Shown here: positions 16,453-25,620 of the stretch, piece by piece
Numbering within the stretch: the first letter of the stretch is position 1
Layout: each line of letters opens with the position of its first letter
Assembly (NCBI GenBank): GCA_025057575.1
Contig: JANXBO010000004.1
Location: forward strand, 25,079 to 89,078
DNA: 64,000 nt
Direction of reading: 5' to 3'
Source: Candidatus Caldisaccharidevorator malaysiensis
GTDB lineage: Bacteria; Armatimonadota; Fervidibacteria; Fervidibacterales; Fervidibacteraceae
Translations under genes and position numbers: made by a program
Notes under the pieces: model-generated
Told to the model about the DNA's origin: nothing
Database searches by the model: none
The model's input: the letters and a program-made list of their open reading frames with translations, nothing else

Positions 16453-18078
16453 TTATCCCTTCAAAGTGCGGGCAAAGAGTTCTCCCAGTCTTTTAAGGGC
16501 GGGCGAGATGTCGGATGGGGACAAACGGACATCCAAAACAGTGAATACGTCGCTATCTCGTGCCTGGTGCAGGGCTTTCCTTAACTGAAGTCCAGTCTCA
16601 ACAACAACTCCCTTGCCGCCTAAGGCTCGAGCGATTTCCGAGAAGTTTAGCGTTGGAAGGTTGACAAAGGAAGCATTCTCGTGCCCCATCGCTCTCAGTG
16701 ATGCGTAGCAAGAGTTGTTCAGCACAATGATGATCGGGTTCAGACCCAATTTCTTTGCGGTCACCAGTTCCATCCCCGTCATCAAAAACCCTCCGTCGCC
16801 TACCAAAGCGATGGCTCTTCGGAAAGGATCTGCCAGGCTGGCACCAATCACACCCGGAATGGCAAAACCCATACTGGCATAGTAGGCGGGACAAAGAAAA
16901 GAGGTGCCCTCGTGGGTCTGAATATCATCACAGGCGAAAAGAGCGTCGCCCACATCGTTGACTAATAGGGTGTCGTCATTTATGAAGGCGTTAAGTTCAT
17001 AAAGAAGTCCCTTCATTGTGATGGGACCGGGTGACGGCTCCACTCGAGGTCTCATCGTCGGGATAGGTTCAGTATGATGGGGTTTTAACTCTTGGGAGCG
17101 GGTCAGTTCTTCCACGAACTCCCGGAAATCCACATTGGGGTATTCGTGGTATCCAATGGCGATCTTCTCGGAAGTTGCCAAGATGGTCTTTTCGGCGTTT
17201 AAATGCGCGGTGAACATTCCCAAATTAATGTCCGTAAGAAAGGCACCCAGCATCAGTAAGCAGTCGGAACCCTCAACTAATTCCCGAACGGTCGGATCGC
17301 CTGCTTCGCCGTTATAGATGCCGATGTAGAGAGGATGGTGTTCCGGAAAGGCAGATTTTCCCAACATAGTGGAGCAGACAGGTATCTGGAGTTTCTCCGC
17401 CAGTTCCACGACGGTTTCTTGGAGATTGAACCGGTGCACTTCTACATCAACCAAAAGGACAGGGCACTGGGCCTTGTTGAGAGCCTGAATGGTTTCCGAA
17501 AGGGCTTCCAACAAAGCACCCCTGCTGACTTTTTTAACAGGAGGGCGTTCATAGGGTAACTCGTCTATATTGGCATCCACCATATCTCGGGGCACTTCAA
17601 TGTAAACAGGTCTTTTGAAAGTCAAAGCAGTCTCTATAGCCCTATGGATCTCTGCATCAGCCGTCAGGGGATTGTCCAGTATAGTGGCATAAGCAGTGAC
17701 TTCTTGATACACCCGCCATTGAGTCTCAAAGGTCTTCACTTTGTGGTGAAGAAGGTCCCTCTCCCGTCGTTCCCGTATCCCCGGAGCGCCACTGACGACG
17801 ACGAGTGGTGATTTCTCTGCATAAGCCTGCGCCACGCTGTTGACCATATTTAAGGCGCCGACCCCGTAAGTGACGACAGCGACCCCCAGTCCCCGAACCC
17901 GTGAATAAGCGTCAGCGGCAAACCCTGCCGACGGTTCGTGGGTCATCACCACGATCTCTAATGGACTTTCCTCAAGGGCATCGTAGAGGCTGAGGGCAAA
18001 ATCGCCGGGAATCCCAAAAGCGTGGCGGACCCCGTGCGCATACAGCGTCTCAAACAAGTGGAGCGCCAACTTAGGCAC
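16453..18078 (-). CDS. Thiamine-diphosphate 2-oxo-acid decarboxylase (pyruvate/indolepyruvate decarboxylase type)
   Basis: A 541-residue ThDP enzyme, probably converting a 2-oxo acid to an aldehyde and CO2. Glu48 (THEPSAGF) is the cofactor-activating glutamate. The His111-His112 pair (LLHHKVKTF) matches the HH motif of pyruvate and indolepyruvate decarboxylases and is absent from acetolactate synthase. The ThDP-Mg motif runs from VGDGGFL to VLNNSCYA (about 415-443). Substrate choice among pyruvate, indolepyruvate, phenylpyruvate or branched 2-oxo acids is open. The GTG start has GGGAGGT seven bases upstream. It stands alone, with about 200 bases on both sides. Confidence 0.87.
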   Translation of the reverse strand: MPKLALHLFETLYAHGVRHAFGIPGDFALSLYDALEESPLEIVVMTHEPSAGFAADAYSRVRGLGVAVVTYGVGALNMVNSVAQAYAEKSPLVVVSGAPGIRERRERDLLHHKVKTFETQWRVYQEVTAYATILDNPLTADAEIHRAIETALTFKRPVYIEVPRDMVDANIDELPYERPPVKKVSRGALLEALSETIQALNKAQCPVLLVDVEVHRFNLQETVVELAEKLQIPVCSTMLGKSAFPEHHPLYIGIYNGEAGDPTVRELVEGSDCLLMLGAFLTDINLGMFTAHLNAEKTILATSEKIAIGYHEYPNVDFREFVEELTRSQELKPHHTEPIPTMRPRVEPSPGPITMKGLLYELNAFINDDTLLVNDVGDALFACDDIQTHEGTSFLCPAYYASMGFAIPGVIGASLADPFRRAIALVGDGGFLMTGMELVTAKKLGLNPIIIVLNNSCYASLRAMGHENASFVNLPTLNFSEIARALGGKGVVVETGLQLRKALHQARDSDVFTVLDVRLSPSDISPALKRLGELFARTLKG

Positions 18079-18292
18079 TGCCGTTACCTCCCGTTTGACT
18101 TAGCAGTTTCTGCCCCAATCCTATTTTGCCACGACTTAAATGGGGTTCGTCTCGTGCCGCTCAGCCTTGAATCAAGAGTCGCACAAACCCTTACCAAACG
18201 CACTGTGATGAGCAATTTGTGGTGTGTGTGCGCAAAAATCAAAGCCTCTGCGCATAAAGGTCATTGTTGGTAAAGGGTTGAGAACCGTTGGT

Positions 18293-20869
18293 CTACTCTA
18301 TCGGAGCCAGGGGGGTCACACGAAATTGGGAAATGGCGACCCGGGTGTGTCCTTGAGAACCGGACCAACGCCGAGCCGATAAAACCACCATTCCAGAAGG
18401 AATCGGGGGACCTCCTGCTAAGTTCTCATCCTTGATCCGGAAAATTTCCGTTCCGTCCAGCGTTGCGTGCAGTTCAGGACCCTTTAACCGAATCAGAAGC
18501 CGATGCTCCTCTTGGTCAGCGACCCAACTGGTGTCCACTAACGGATTGTCATCATTAGTGCTGACTCCATTGGAGATTTTGTGCAACTGGACCCGTTTCA
18601 TCTTCGGTCCATAAAGGTTCAAGGAGTAGGAGTTGGACGGGTCCTGATGGCGAAAGGCAACCCAAAAACCATCTCTCCAATCCGAGCCATACTCCAAAAC
18701 ACGAAACCGAATTTCTACTTCATAGTCGGACCAATCCCCAAATCCGGTCTGAATACCCGAAGCGATCCATCCGTCGGTTCCGCTGTCTTCGCCGATAAGT
18801 TGACCGGAGCGAACCTGCCATTTGCCCTCTGTCACTTTCCAGGTGGGGTAGGGCTCTGCGCCTTCCTGATAGGAACGGAAATCCTCATTGTATGGGTTGC
18901 CGGCAAAGAGGACGCGGGCAAATCGTTCGGGTTCGTGAAACCAGCGCTGACATCGGGACCAGGCTAAAAGGAGGGGATCATTTTCAGAACCTTTCGGACG
19001 GTCAATCCGGTAAAGGTTCAATCGCCATTCGTTACCGGTTCTGGGTGTTTCTATCCCCAAACTCTTGAAGGGAATTGCCATCTCTACTGTCCAGCCATCG
19101 TCTTTATCGTCCCGCTTGTTGACGGTGCCCCTAACGTGAACAGCCGACAAAAACCCCTCACAGTTCCACAAGGCGTTCTTTTTGGCATCCTTCACACCCT
19201 CTACGGGATCGGGAATGATCAGGTCAATTTGAGTGTTAAGGGGATTGATCTGAAACTCAAAGTAATTCAACCCATCACCGTCTGGATCAATGAAGGCTTC
19301 TACCACTTCTTCTTCCCATAAAAAGTCATCCCGTTGTGTTTTTGTCGCCCATATATCGTCATCTTCGCACTCAAAGGCGATGTATAGGTAAGACGAGTCC
19401 CAAGTCAGTCGTGCAATTGTCCTGGGGTAGGGACGCCCTCTAATGTCCGATAAAAGTAAAGCAGGCGTCTGTTTCCATATGGACTCGTTGAGAACGCCGT
19501 CAACGGCAACTGGTTCGGTGGTTCTCAGAATTAAACTTTTTTTCAGGGGTGGTTTCTCCGACACTTGTTTGGCGGCGAAGTGCAAAATGGAGCGGGCTAA
19601 AAGGGGAAGAAGATTATCACTCCACAAGCGGTGCCAAACATACAAAAAACGACCGGGCGCCAAGGGACCTTTGTGATATTGAAGAAAGGCAATCGCGTCA
19701 CCGTATGATTTGCCTTGGTCGTCCTTCAACGTCCAGACGGGTAAGTAAGTAAAATCCACCGGTTCGCCGCTGGGGGGATAAACAGGTCTCCATCTCAAGT
19801 CGCCGGAACGAGGAAAGGGGAACCGGTCGGGGAGTTCAAAGGCTGGGTCCGGCTGGGCGGTTTTTTCAAAGACTAAATTGACGCCCTCTGGCGGTCCTTC
19901 CCATCCCCCACTGACGGGCAACCCGACCTCCAGAGCGTTGCCCACCACCCTTCCTTTCTCGTCATAGTAAAAAGGGAAAGGTTGGGTTGGTAAGACGATG
20001 AGAAAGCCACCATCCCGCAGATAGTTCCTTAAAGCCTTGATGGCATCCCTCTCCCTTTTGATACTGTAAAAAAACTGCTCTCCTGTCAGATAAAGGGCAA
20101 TCGGAAAGCGGGAGGCATTGAAAAAGTCTTCATCAATCAGTTGCTGGGGTGTCAAGAGAGTCCAGTTTGTGGTAAGACCTGTTTTTACCAAATAACTGAC
20201 GAGAGGATGGCTGAGAGGGCTTGACGGTGGCACGGCAGGAAGAATGGCAACTTGCCCCATATCTTTTAAGAGAGTCGCAAGGGACTCAAGTTTCTCCATT
20301 TCCCTCTGCTCCTCCTTCCACCGCTGTTGTTGTGCTTTCAAGCGGTTGATCAGCGAGTCCAAGGAAGCAGGAGATGAAGAGGTGACGGTTAGTGCGAACA
20401 GGTCTGCACCTTTGATAAAAACAGTGGAGACCTTTTGGGGCTTTTCCTTTCTGTGAACCGTTACATAAAAGAGGTCTAAACGCCATCGGTAAAGAGGCGG
20501 ATGGGCTCTAATGGCAGGAAAAAGGTCTGTTAAGGGGCGTTCCATCTGGGTCCCGTCAGCAAAGTTAATAACAGCGATAGGAAGTTTTTCTCGGGCAGCA
20601 ACCAATCCGAAAAGGTAAGTTGCTGGCTCGTTGATCGGAATCTCTCTGTTGCGCACGAAACCCCTGCCCCTATTCAGCCTTGGATCTATGAGGTAAAAAG
20701 GAACACCATAGAGCCACTTTTCGCCAAATGGAAGACCGGCAAAGGAGTGGGGATCATTCCAGTCAAGAACAGGTCCCACGACGCAGTAGGGGGCGAGGGG
20801 GACAATTTTGAAAGGCGTTCCGGGAATCGTCCCCAGTAAGGAGGTCAGCAGAAAAGTCGGCAAGAACAA
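18293..20869 (-). CDS. Secreted CBM9-like protein with C-terminal LamG/DUF1080-like domain
   Basis: An 858-residue exported protein. The first 17 residues form a hydrophobic signal. Residues 20-410 are not recognised, but include a helical coiled segment (about 165-200) and a part resembling class I glutamine-amidotransferase-like folds of secreted sugar proteins (LRNYLRDGGFLIVLP). About 430-640 is a CBM9-like sugar-binding domain: VDGVLNESIWKQ, WDSSYLYIAFECEDDDIWA, VEAFIDPDGDG, and WTVEMAIPFKSLG. The last 190 residues look like a LamG/3-keto-disaccharide-hydrolase-type sandwich. It probably binds or processes polysaccharide outside the cell. TTG start; the ribosome site AGGAGGTG lies inside the end of the upstream epimerase gene, so the two are coupled. 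Confidence 0.78.
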   Translation of the reverse strand: MFLPTFLLTSLLGTIPGTPFKIVPLAPYCVVGPVLDWNDPHSFAGLPFGEKWLYGVPFYLIDPRLNRGRGFVRNREIPINEPATYLFGLVAAREKLPIAVINFADGTQMERPLTDLFPAIRAHPPLYRWRLDLFYVTVHRKEKPQKVSTVFIKGADLFALTVTSSSPASLDSLINRLKAQQQRWKEEQREMEKLESLATLLKDMGQVAILPAVPPSSPLSHPLVSYLVKTGLTTNWTLLTPQQLIDEDFFNASRFPIALYLTGEQFFYSIKRERDAIKALRNYLRDGGFLIVLPTQPFPFYYDEKGRVVGNALEVGLPVSGGWEGPPEGVNLVFEKTAQPDPAFELPDRFPFPRSGDLRWRPVYPPSGEPVDFTYLPVWTLKDDQGKSYGDAIAFLQYHKGPLAPGRFLYVWHRLWSDNLLPLLARSILHFAAKQVSEKPPLKKSLILRTTEPVAVDGVLNESIWKQTPALLLSDIRGRPYPRTIARLTWDSSYLYIAFECEDDDIWATKTQRDDFLWEEEVVEAFIDPDGDGLNYFEFQINPLNTQIDLIIPDPVEGVKDAKKNALWNCEGFLSAVHVRGTVNKRDDKDDGWTVEMAIPFKSLGIETPRTGNEWRLNLYRIDRPKGSENDPLLLAWSRCQRWFHEPERFARVLFAGNPYNEDFRSYQEGAEPYPTWKVTEGKWQVRSGQLIGEDSGTDGWIASGIQTGFGDWSDYEVEIRFRVLEYGSDWRDGFWVAFRHQDPSNSYSLNLYGPKMKRVQLHKISNGVSTNDDNPLVDTSWVADQEEHRLLIRLKGPELHATLDGTEIFRIKDENLAGGPPIPSGMVVLSARRWSGSQGHTRVAISQFRVTPLAPIE

Positions 20870-20873
20870 GGAT

Positions 20874-21908
20874 TCACACCTCCTGTTCGGTCTCTTCTGG
20901 TGTGAACGGTTCCCTCCCTGTCTTGCGGGACAAGAGGGCGGAGCGGATCATCAAGGGAATAGACCACTCGGGCTGGAAACCGATCAGGCTCCGCGCTTTT
21001 GTGTTGTCCAGATCAAAGACCCAGCGGACAGGGGTCTCATAGGACAAGACGGATTCGCCGGTCAGGTTTGCAATCAGGCGGCAGGCTTCGGGAAAGGGGA
21101 GTGGACCCGGACCGCTGACATTGAAGGCTTCCCCGTCCGCCGACGGATGTTCCAGACTAACGGCACAAATTCTTGCCACATCGCGAGCGTCCACAACCTG
21201 CTGGCTCCAGGGTCGTCCGTTTGTGTCGGTTACCGCACACAGCCGGTCCGATCCTTGTTCTTGCAAAAGGCGTTCCGCCAGTTGATCCCCTTCGGGATGA
21301 TGGATTTCGCTTTTAGGATGTTGCCAGCCCGCCCGCAGAAGGGCAGCAACAAATCCGGTCGTCCAACGAGTCAGGATCTTATCCTCGGACAGAATAGCGG
21401 TCGGTCGGATCACGGTCACCTTTAGATTGGTGGATTGGGCAACGTCCCAGACGATCCGCTCCCCCGCCCACTTGCCGATGGCATAAACGCCGACCGGTCT
21501 TTTCGGGTGGGCTTCGTCTACGGGATGGTAACACGGGGCAAGTAAATGGGAATCGTTGGGGTAAACGGCTGACGAACTGATATGGACGAACCGATGGATG
21601 GCGGAGGAGCGTTGCGCCGCTGCGTGGACCAAATAGAAGGTGTTCATCAAGTTGTTTTGAAAGGCTTCCAGAGTAGAGGACACAAAATTCGCCGTATGAA
21701 TCACAGCGTCCACTTCGCCGACCACCGATTGGACGAACGACCAGTCCAGCAAGTTCCCCTCCCGAATGTCTACCGGAAGACCCGTTAGGCGCCCGGCAAG
21801 GGGATCATTCGGCAAGATGGCGGCAACGACTTGGTGATTCTTCGCTACTAACTGGCGCGTCAGTCGGGAGCCGACCTGACCGGCGGCACCGGTAACGAGG
21901 ACTTTCAT
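20874..21908 (-). CDS. NAD-dependent epimerase/dehydratase (extended SDR)
   Basis: A 344-residue extended short-chain dehydrogenase. It starts MKVLVTGAAGQVGSRL, the Rossmann GxxGxxG motif. The catalytic Tyr-x3-Lys is YAIGKWAGE, with the SSSAVY strand before it. Relatives epimerise or dehydrate nucleotide sugars or oxidise free sugars; the substrate is not shown. I chose ATG 21908, with AGGAGGAGC directly upstream, over an in-frame start at 21983 that adds 25 non-conserved residues. It is followed at once by the secreted CBM9-like gene, which suggests a sugar-related operon. Confidence 0.87.
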   Translation of the reverse strand: MKVLVTGAAGQVGSRLTRQLVAKNHQVVAAILPNDPLAGRLTGLPVDIREGNLLDWSFVQSVVGEVDAVIHTANFVSSTLEAFQNNLMNTFYLVHAAAQRSSAIHRFVHISSSAVYPNDSHLLAPCYHPVDEAHPKRPVGVYAIGKWAGERIVWDVAQSTNLKVTVIRPTAILSEDKILTRWTTGFVAALLRAGWQHPKSEIHHPEGDQLAERLLQEQGSDRLCAVTDTNGRPWSQQVVDARDVARICAVSLEHPSADGEAFNVSGPGPLPFPEACRLIANLTGESVLSYETPVRWVFDLDNTKARSLIGFQPEWSIPLMIRSALLSRKTGREPFTPEETEQEV

Positions 21909-22166
21909 CCCTGCTCCTCCTACTGTTCTTCTGCCCTCGGCGGTTTCTGAGGATCTCAAACTGATTAAGAAGGCGATCCGCATCCGTCCTTTGGGCTTGT
22001 AACCTTCAACAAGTTAGCGATCCGTTCCCCTTCCATTAGTGTCCCTCAACCCCTATGCCAAACGCTGCGTCGTAAATCGGTTTTCCTAACTTCACCATTA
22101 TGCGGTCTTTTGCTTTGGCTGAAGGATAGCCCTCTTGTCGGAACTCTTCCTATTCTTTTTTCGGTG

Positions 22167-24173
22167 ATGTATCTGATCGGACGGGTGTGGTTCATTAGCC
22201 TTTTATGCTGTTGGGCGGTAAGTGTTGGACTGGGCGGGGAGGTGAATCAAGTGAAAGTTTCCGCCCGTCTGGCGGGCAAGGGGCTCAACAAGTGGTATGG
22301 AGGCAACAGAGCGCCACTCGTTCCATCGCCACTGGTAAAACTTCCGTGCGGGGCAGTCAGACCATTGGGTTGGCTCAGAGAGCAATTGGAGCGAATGGGA
22401 TCGGGTTTGACCGGTCGCCTGACGGAATTAAGTGCTTTTTGTCAGTATGAAAAGAGCGCCTGGGCTCGTCCGGATGGCGAGGGCGAACGGGGCTGGGAAG
22501 AACTTCCCTACTGGCTGAGAGGGCTGACGTCTTTGGCTTACCTTTTGGACGATCCGAAACTAAAGAAGGAAGCCCAACGGTGGATAGAACCGATTCTTGC
22601 CAGTCAGACCAAGGAGGGTTACTTTGGTCCGCGAGAGAATTGGCGCCATCGGGACCTTTGGCCGAATATGCTGGTCCTTTATGTTTTAAGGACTCATTTT
22701 GAGGCGACCGGCGACAGAAGGATCCTCAGTTTTATGACCAAATATTGCCAATTTTTGAACACGATTCCCTTGGAACAATTTCTGCCCGGCTCCTGGCAGA
22801 AGTGGAGGGGCGGAGACCTACTGGACTCGGTCCTGTGGCTCTACAACAAGACGGGTAACACCAGCCTGCTGGAACTGGCGCGGACAATTCATCAACGGAC
22901 GGCGGACTGGTCCGGCGGGATTCCAACGTGGCACGGCGTCAATATCTGTCAAGGTTTTCGGGAGCCGGCGATCTACTATCAGCAATCGGGAGACCCCCGG
23001 TATCTGGCGGCGGCGGAAAGGAACTACGACACAGTGATGGGCACTTACGGTCAGTTTCCGGGCGGTATGTTTGCTGCCGATGAGAATTGCCGGGAAGGTT
23101 ACACCGGTCCTCAGCAGGCGGCGGAAACTTGCTCAATGTCCGAGTTCATCCACAGCCACGCTCTGATGACTAAAATCACCGGACAGTCCCTTTGGGCGGA
23201 TCGGTGCGAAGAAGTTGCTTTTAACTCTTTACCCGCTGCCCTCACACCGGACATCAAGGGTCTTCACTACCTGACAGGTGCCAATATGGTTCAATTGGAC
23301 CGGGAAGACAAATCTCCCTATCTTCAGAACGGCGGCACGATGCTCTCTTACAGTGCCACCGAACCAGCCTACCGGTGCTGCCTGCACAACTTCTCCATCG
23401 GCTGGACCTATTTTACCGAATACCTGTGGATGGCGACTCTGGACGAGGGTCTAGCCGCCGTTCTTTATGCCCCCTGCCAGGTCCAGGCAAAAGCCGGTGA
23501 TGGGACTCTTGTGACTCTGACGGTGGAAACGGACTACCCTTTTTCGGAAGACATCAGGATCACGGTCACTCCAAAGCGCCCCATTTCCTTCCCCCTCACC
23601 CTTCGCATCCCTGGTTGGTGTGATCAGGCACAAATCTTGGTCAACAAAAAGGCGGTCAGGGGTCGGTGGAGCGCCGGTGATTTTGTCACCCTGACCCGTC
23701 CCTGGGTTAAGGGTGATGAGGTGCTGTTGAGGTTGCCGATGTCCTTGAAGGTCAAAGTCTGGGAGAAGCAGGGTGGTGCCGTATCGGTCACTTATGGTCC
23801 CCTCGCTTTCAGTCTCAAGATCGGGGAACGATGGGTGCGCTATGGCGGGACGGATGATTGGCCTGCTTACGAGGTTTTCCCGACAACGCCCTGGAACTAC
23901 GGGTTACTGGTGGATCCGAAGGAGCCAGAGAGGTATCTAAAGATCGTGAGAGAAGACCGCCCCTTGCCCGAACAGCCTTTCGTCTCAGACGGTTCGCCGA
24001 TCTGGATCCAGGCAAAGGGACGGCGTCTCCCTTCTTGGCAAATGGTGGGGGGCATTGTCGGTCCTCTCCCCAAAAGCCCTGTCACGAGCGACCAGCCGTT
24101 GGAAGACCTCCAACTCATCCCGATGGGCTGCGCCCGATTGCGACTCACGGTGTTTCCCTTGTTGACGGAATAA
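22167..24173 (+). CDS. GH127-like beta-L-arabinofuranosidase (DUF1680), exported
   Basis: A 668-residue protein with a signal peptide (MYLIGRVWFISLLCCWAVSV) and an (alpha/alpha)6-barrel of the GH127/DUF1680 family. Family knowledge: in Bifidobacterium HypBA1 a zinc ion is held by a Glu-x-Cys and a Cys-Cys pair, and one of that pair is the nucleophile. Here E320-T-C322 and Cys404-Cys405 (RCCLHN) match both parts, and acids at 305-310 could supply the acid/base. It should release L-arabinofuranose or a related sugar from plant glycans or glycoproteins. ATG 22167 lacks a good ribosome site; TTG 22110 in the same frame is an alternative. The next gene starts 35 bases after its stop. Confidence 0.87.
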   Translation: MYLIGRVWFISLLCCWAVSVGLGGEVNQVKVSARLAGKGLNKWYGGNRAPLVPSPLVKLPCGAVRPLGWLREQLERMGSGLTGRLTELSAFCQYEKSAWARPDGEGERGWEELPYWLRGLTSLAYLLDDPKLKKEAQRWIEPILASQTKEGYFGPRENWRHRDLWPNMLVLYVLRTHFEATGDRRILSFMTKYCQFLNTIPLEQFLPGSWQKWRGGDLLDSVLWLYNKTGNTSLLELARTIHQRTADWSGGIPTWHGVNICQGFREPAIYYQQSGDPRYLAAAERNYDTVMGTYGQFPGGMFAADENCREGYTGPQQAAETCSMSEFIHSHALMTKITGQSLWADRCEEVAFNSLPAALTPDIKGLHYLTGANMVQLDREDKSPYLQNGGTMLSYSATEPAYRCCLHNFSIGWTYFTEYLWMATLDEGLAAVLYAPCQVQAKAGDGTLVTLTVETDYPFSEDIRITVTPKRPISFPLTLRIPGWCDQAQILVNKKAVRGRWSAGDFVTLTRPWVKGDEVLLRLPMSLKVKVWEKQGGAVSVTYGPLAFSLKIGERWVRYGGTDDWPAYEVFPTTPWNYGLLVDPKEPERYLKIVREDRPLPEQPFVSDGSPIWIQAKGRRLPSWQMVGGIVGPLPKSPVTSDQPLEDLQLIPMGCARLRLTVFPLLTE

Positions 24174-24207
24174 GGCGGTTTTAATAGCCAATGTCTTCAC
24201 GGGTAAG

Positions 24208-25314
24208 GTGACGAATGTGGGAGTCTGGTCTTTTTCGCTTCTGCTCACCATTGTGGCTGGTCTGGCACCGAAAGGATCCGCCCGACCGGCTCCGGAGTGG
24301 GAAGCAGTGTTGCACAACCGACAAGGGTGGATCGGCTCCGATTGTGCCTATTCGGTGGATTTGGGTAGGGAGCGGATCCTGTGGTTGTTTGATGATACCT
24401 TCTGCGGGGTCATTGAGCAGGGACGCAGGGTTCAGGCGACGATGGAGGGGATTCGCAATAGTGTGGCGATTATGAGAGGGCGCCGGGCGCCGACGGCTTC
24501 GGTGACATTCTTTGTCAGGAAGGATCAGGATGGCAAGCCCTGCTCCTTTTTCACTCCACCCGACGGCAGTGGATGGTTTTGGTTCGGAGACGGGTTGCTG
24601 GTTCAAGACAGACTCTTCCTCTTTCTGTGGCAAATGATCAGTGATCCGAAACCGGGGACTCCTGAGGTGTTTCATTTCACTTTGAAAGGATCCAGTCTGG
24701 CGGTCATTTCCAACCCAGGGGATGATCCAGACCGGTGGATGCCTACCTTTCACCCAATCCCTTTTGGTTCAGCCGGTGAGGTTTTTTGGGGAGGCGCCGT
24801 TGTTCGGGTTGGTGAGTGGGTTTACATTTACGGTCTGCGGGTTCAGGAGTCGGGGAAAGGAAGAGGGTTGGTGGTGGCGCGGGTGCCGGCTAATCGGATG
24901 GCTGACTTTTCCCACTGGCGATTCTATTCATCGGATGGCTGGTCGGAAACTTTGGACCGGGCTCTTGTCCTCGTGGAGGACTGTCAACCGGAACTCTCCG
25001 TCTGCTACCTTCCAGACAAGAGAGTTTTTCTTATGGTTTACTCGCCATCGGATTTGCGTTCGGTCATTTTGTTGCGACGGGCACCCTCTCCGGTCGGTCC
25101 CTGGTCGGATCCGGTCGTCATCTATCAGTGCCCTGAACCTGCCCGAAACTCAAGGGTCTTCTGCTATGCGGCAAAAGCCCATCCGGAGATCTCGGAGCCG
25201 GGCGAACTGGTCGTTACCTATGCGACCAATTCGTTTCGCTTTCAAGATTTGTTGGACGATGCTTCCCTCTACTTTCCCCGCTTCCTTCGGCTCTTCCTAA
25301 CGGCTGACCGATAG
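24208..25314 (+). CDS. Exported protein resembling DUF4185/five-bladed propeller glycosidases
   Basis: A 368-residue protein with an N-terminal signal peptide (about residues 1-25) and a body rich in beta strands. Segments such as SDCAYSVDLGRERILWLFDDTF, GWFWFGDGLL and VVRVGEWVYIYGLR recall DUF4185 and GH32/43/62-like five-bladed propellers, including a WLFDDT strand with acidic residues at the propeller mouth. No catalytic triad can be named safely. It starts at GTG and lies 35 bases after the GH127-like gene, so it is likely co-expressed and may act on the same arabinose-containing material. A hairpin follows at 25335. Confidence 0.65.
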   Translation: MTNVGVWSFSLLLTIVAGLAPKGSARPAPEWEAVLHNRQGWIGSDCAYSVDLGRERILWLFDDTFCGVIEQGRRVQATMEGIRNSVAIMRGRRAPTASVTFFVRKDQDGKPCSFFTPPDGSGWFWFGDGLLVQDRLFLFLWQMISDPKPGTPEVFHFTLKGSSLAVISNPGDDPDRWMPTFHPIPFGSAGEVFWGGAVVRVGEWVYIYGLRVQESGKGRGLVVARVPANRMADFSHWRFYSSDGWSETLDRALVLVEDCQPELSVCYLPDKRVFLMVYSPSDLRSVILLRRAPSPVGPWSDPVVIYQCPEPARNSRVFCYAAKAHPEISEPGELVVTYATNSFRFQDLLDDASLYFPRFLRLFLTADR

Positions 25315-25334
25315 AAGGAAGGGGGATTAGTGAC

Positions 25335-25365
25335 AAAAGGCAGGGAATCCCAGCGATTGCCTTTT
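25335..25365 (+). terminator. Probable terminator after the propeller gene
   Basis: AAAAGGCA pairs with TGCCTTTT over eight base pairs around a loop of 15 bases, with the T-run forming the end of the stem. It is 20 bases after the stop codon. Confidence 0.5.
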
Positions 25366-25426
25366 AGAGGAATCCCGATCGTGCATTCTTAACGTTAAAA
25401 AGTTGGTAGTGAGGTCGGGCGTAAGG

Positions 25427-25528
25427 TTGAAATCTTTTATCGGTTCTGCCTTGCTTTTTTTGGCAGCCCCTTTCGTGCCAGGTCAAAAATTTATGGAAGC
25501 CGTCTGTCTTTTGCAACACTCTTGTTGA
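25427..25528 (+). pseudogene. Possible remnant of a small secreted-protein gene
   Basis: A TTG-initiated frame of 33 codons begins with a convincing signal peptide (MKSFIGSALLFLAAPFVPG) and stops soon after at TGA. From about 25499 the next frame reads on for some 60 codons without a stop, beginning after a Cys-Asn and including HHGTWEAVAVSLDRAINFLN, before ending at 25685. A single-base frameshift would join the two into a protein of about 85 residues. This could equally be chance. No similar protein is recognised. Confidence 0.25.
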
Positions 25529-25620
25529 GCATCACGGCACTTGGGAGGCGGTAGCAGTTTCTTTAGATCGTGCTATTAATTTCCTTAATGATCTCGTTGC
25601 GAGATCAGGGGTGGTGGATT

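Larger units (their letters stand above)
25315..25620. other. 306-bp intergenic region with terminator and possible gene remnant
   Basis: The region holds the terminator at 25335-25365 and a short signal-peptide-like reading frame at 25427-25528. A run of coding-like sequence in another frame extends from about 25499 into the next gene's first bases. No other gene or RNA is seen. Confidence 0.5.
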
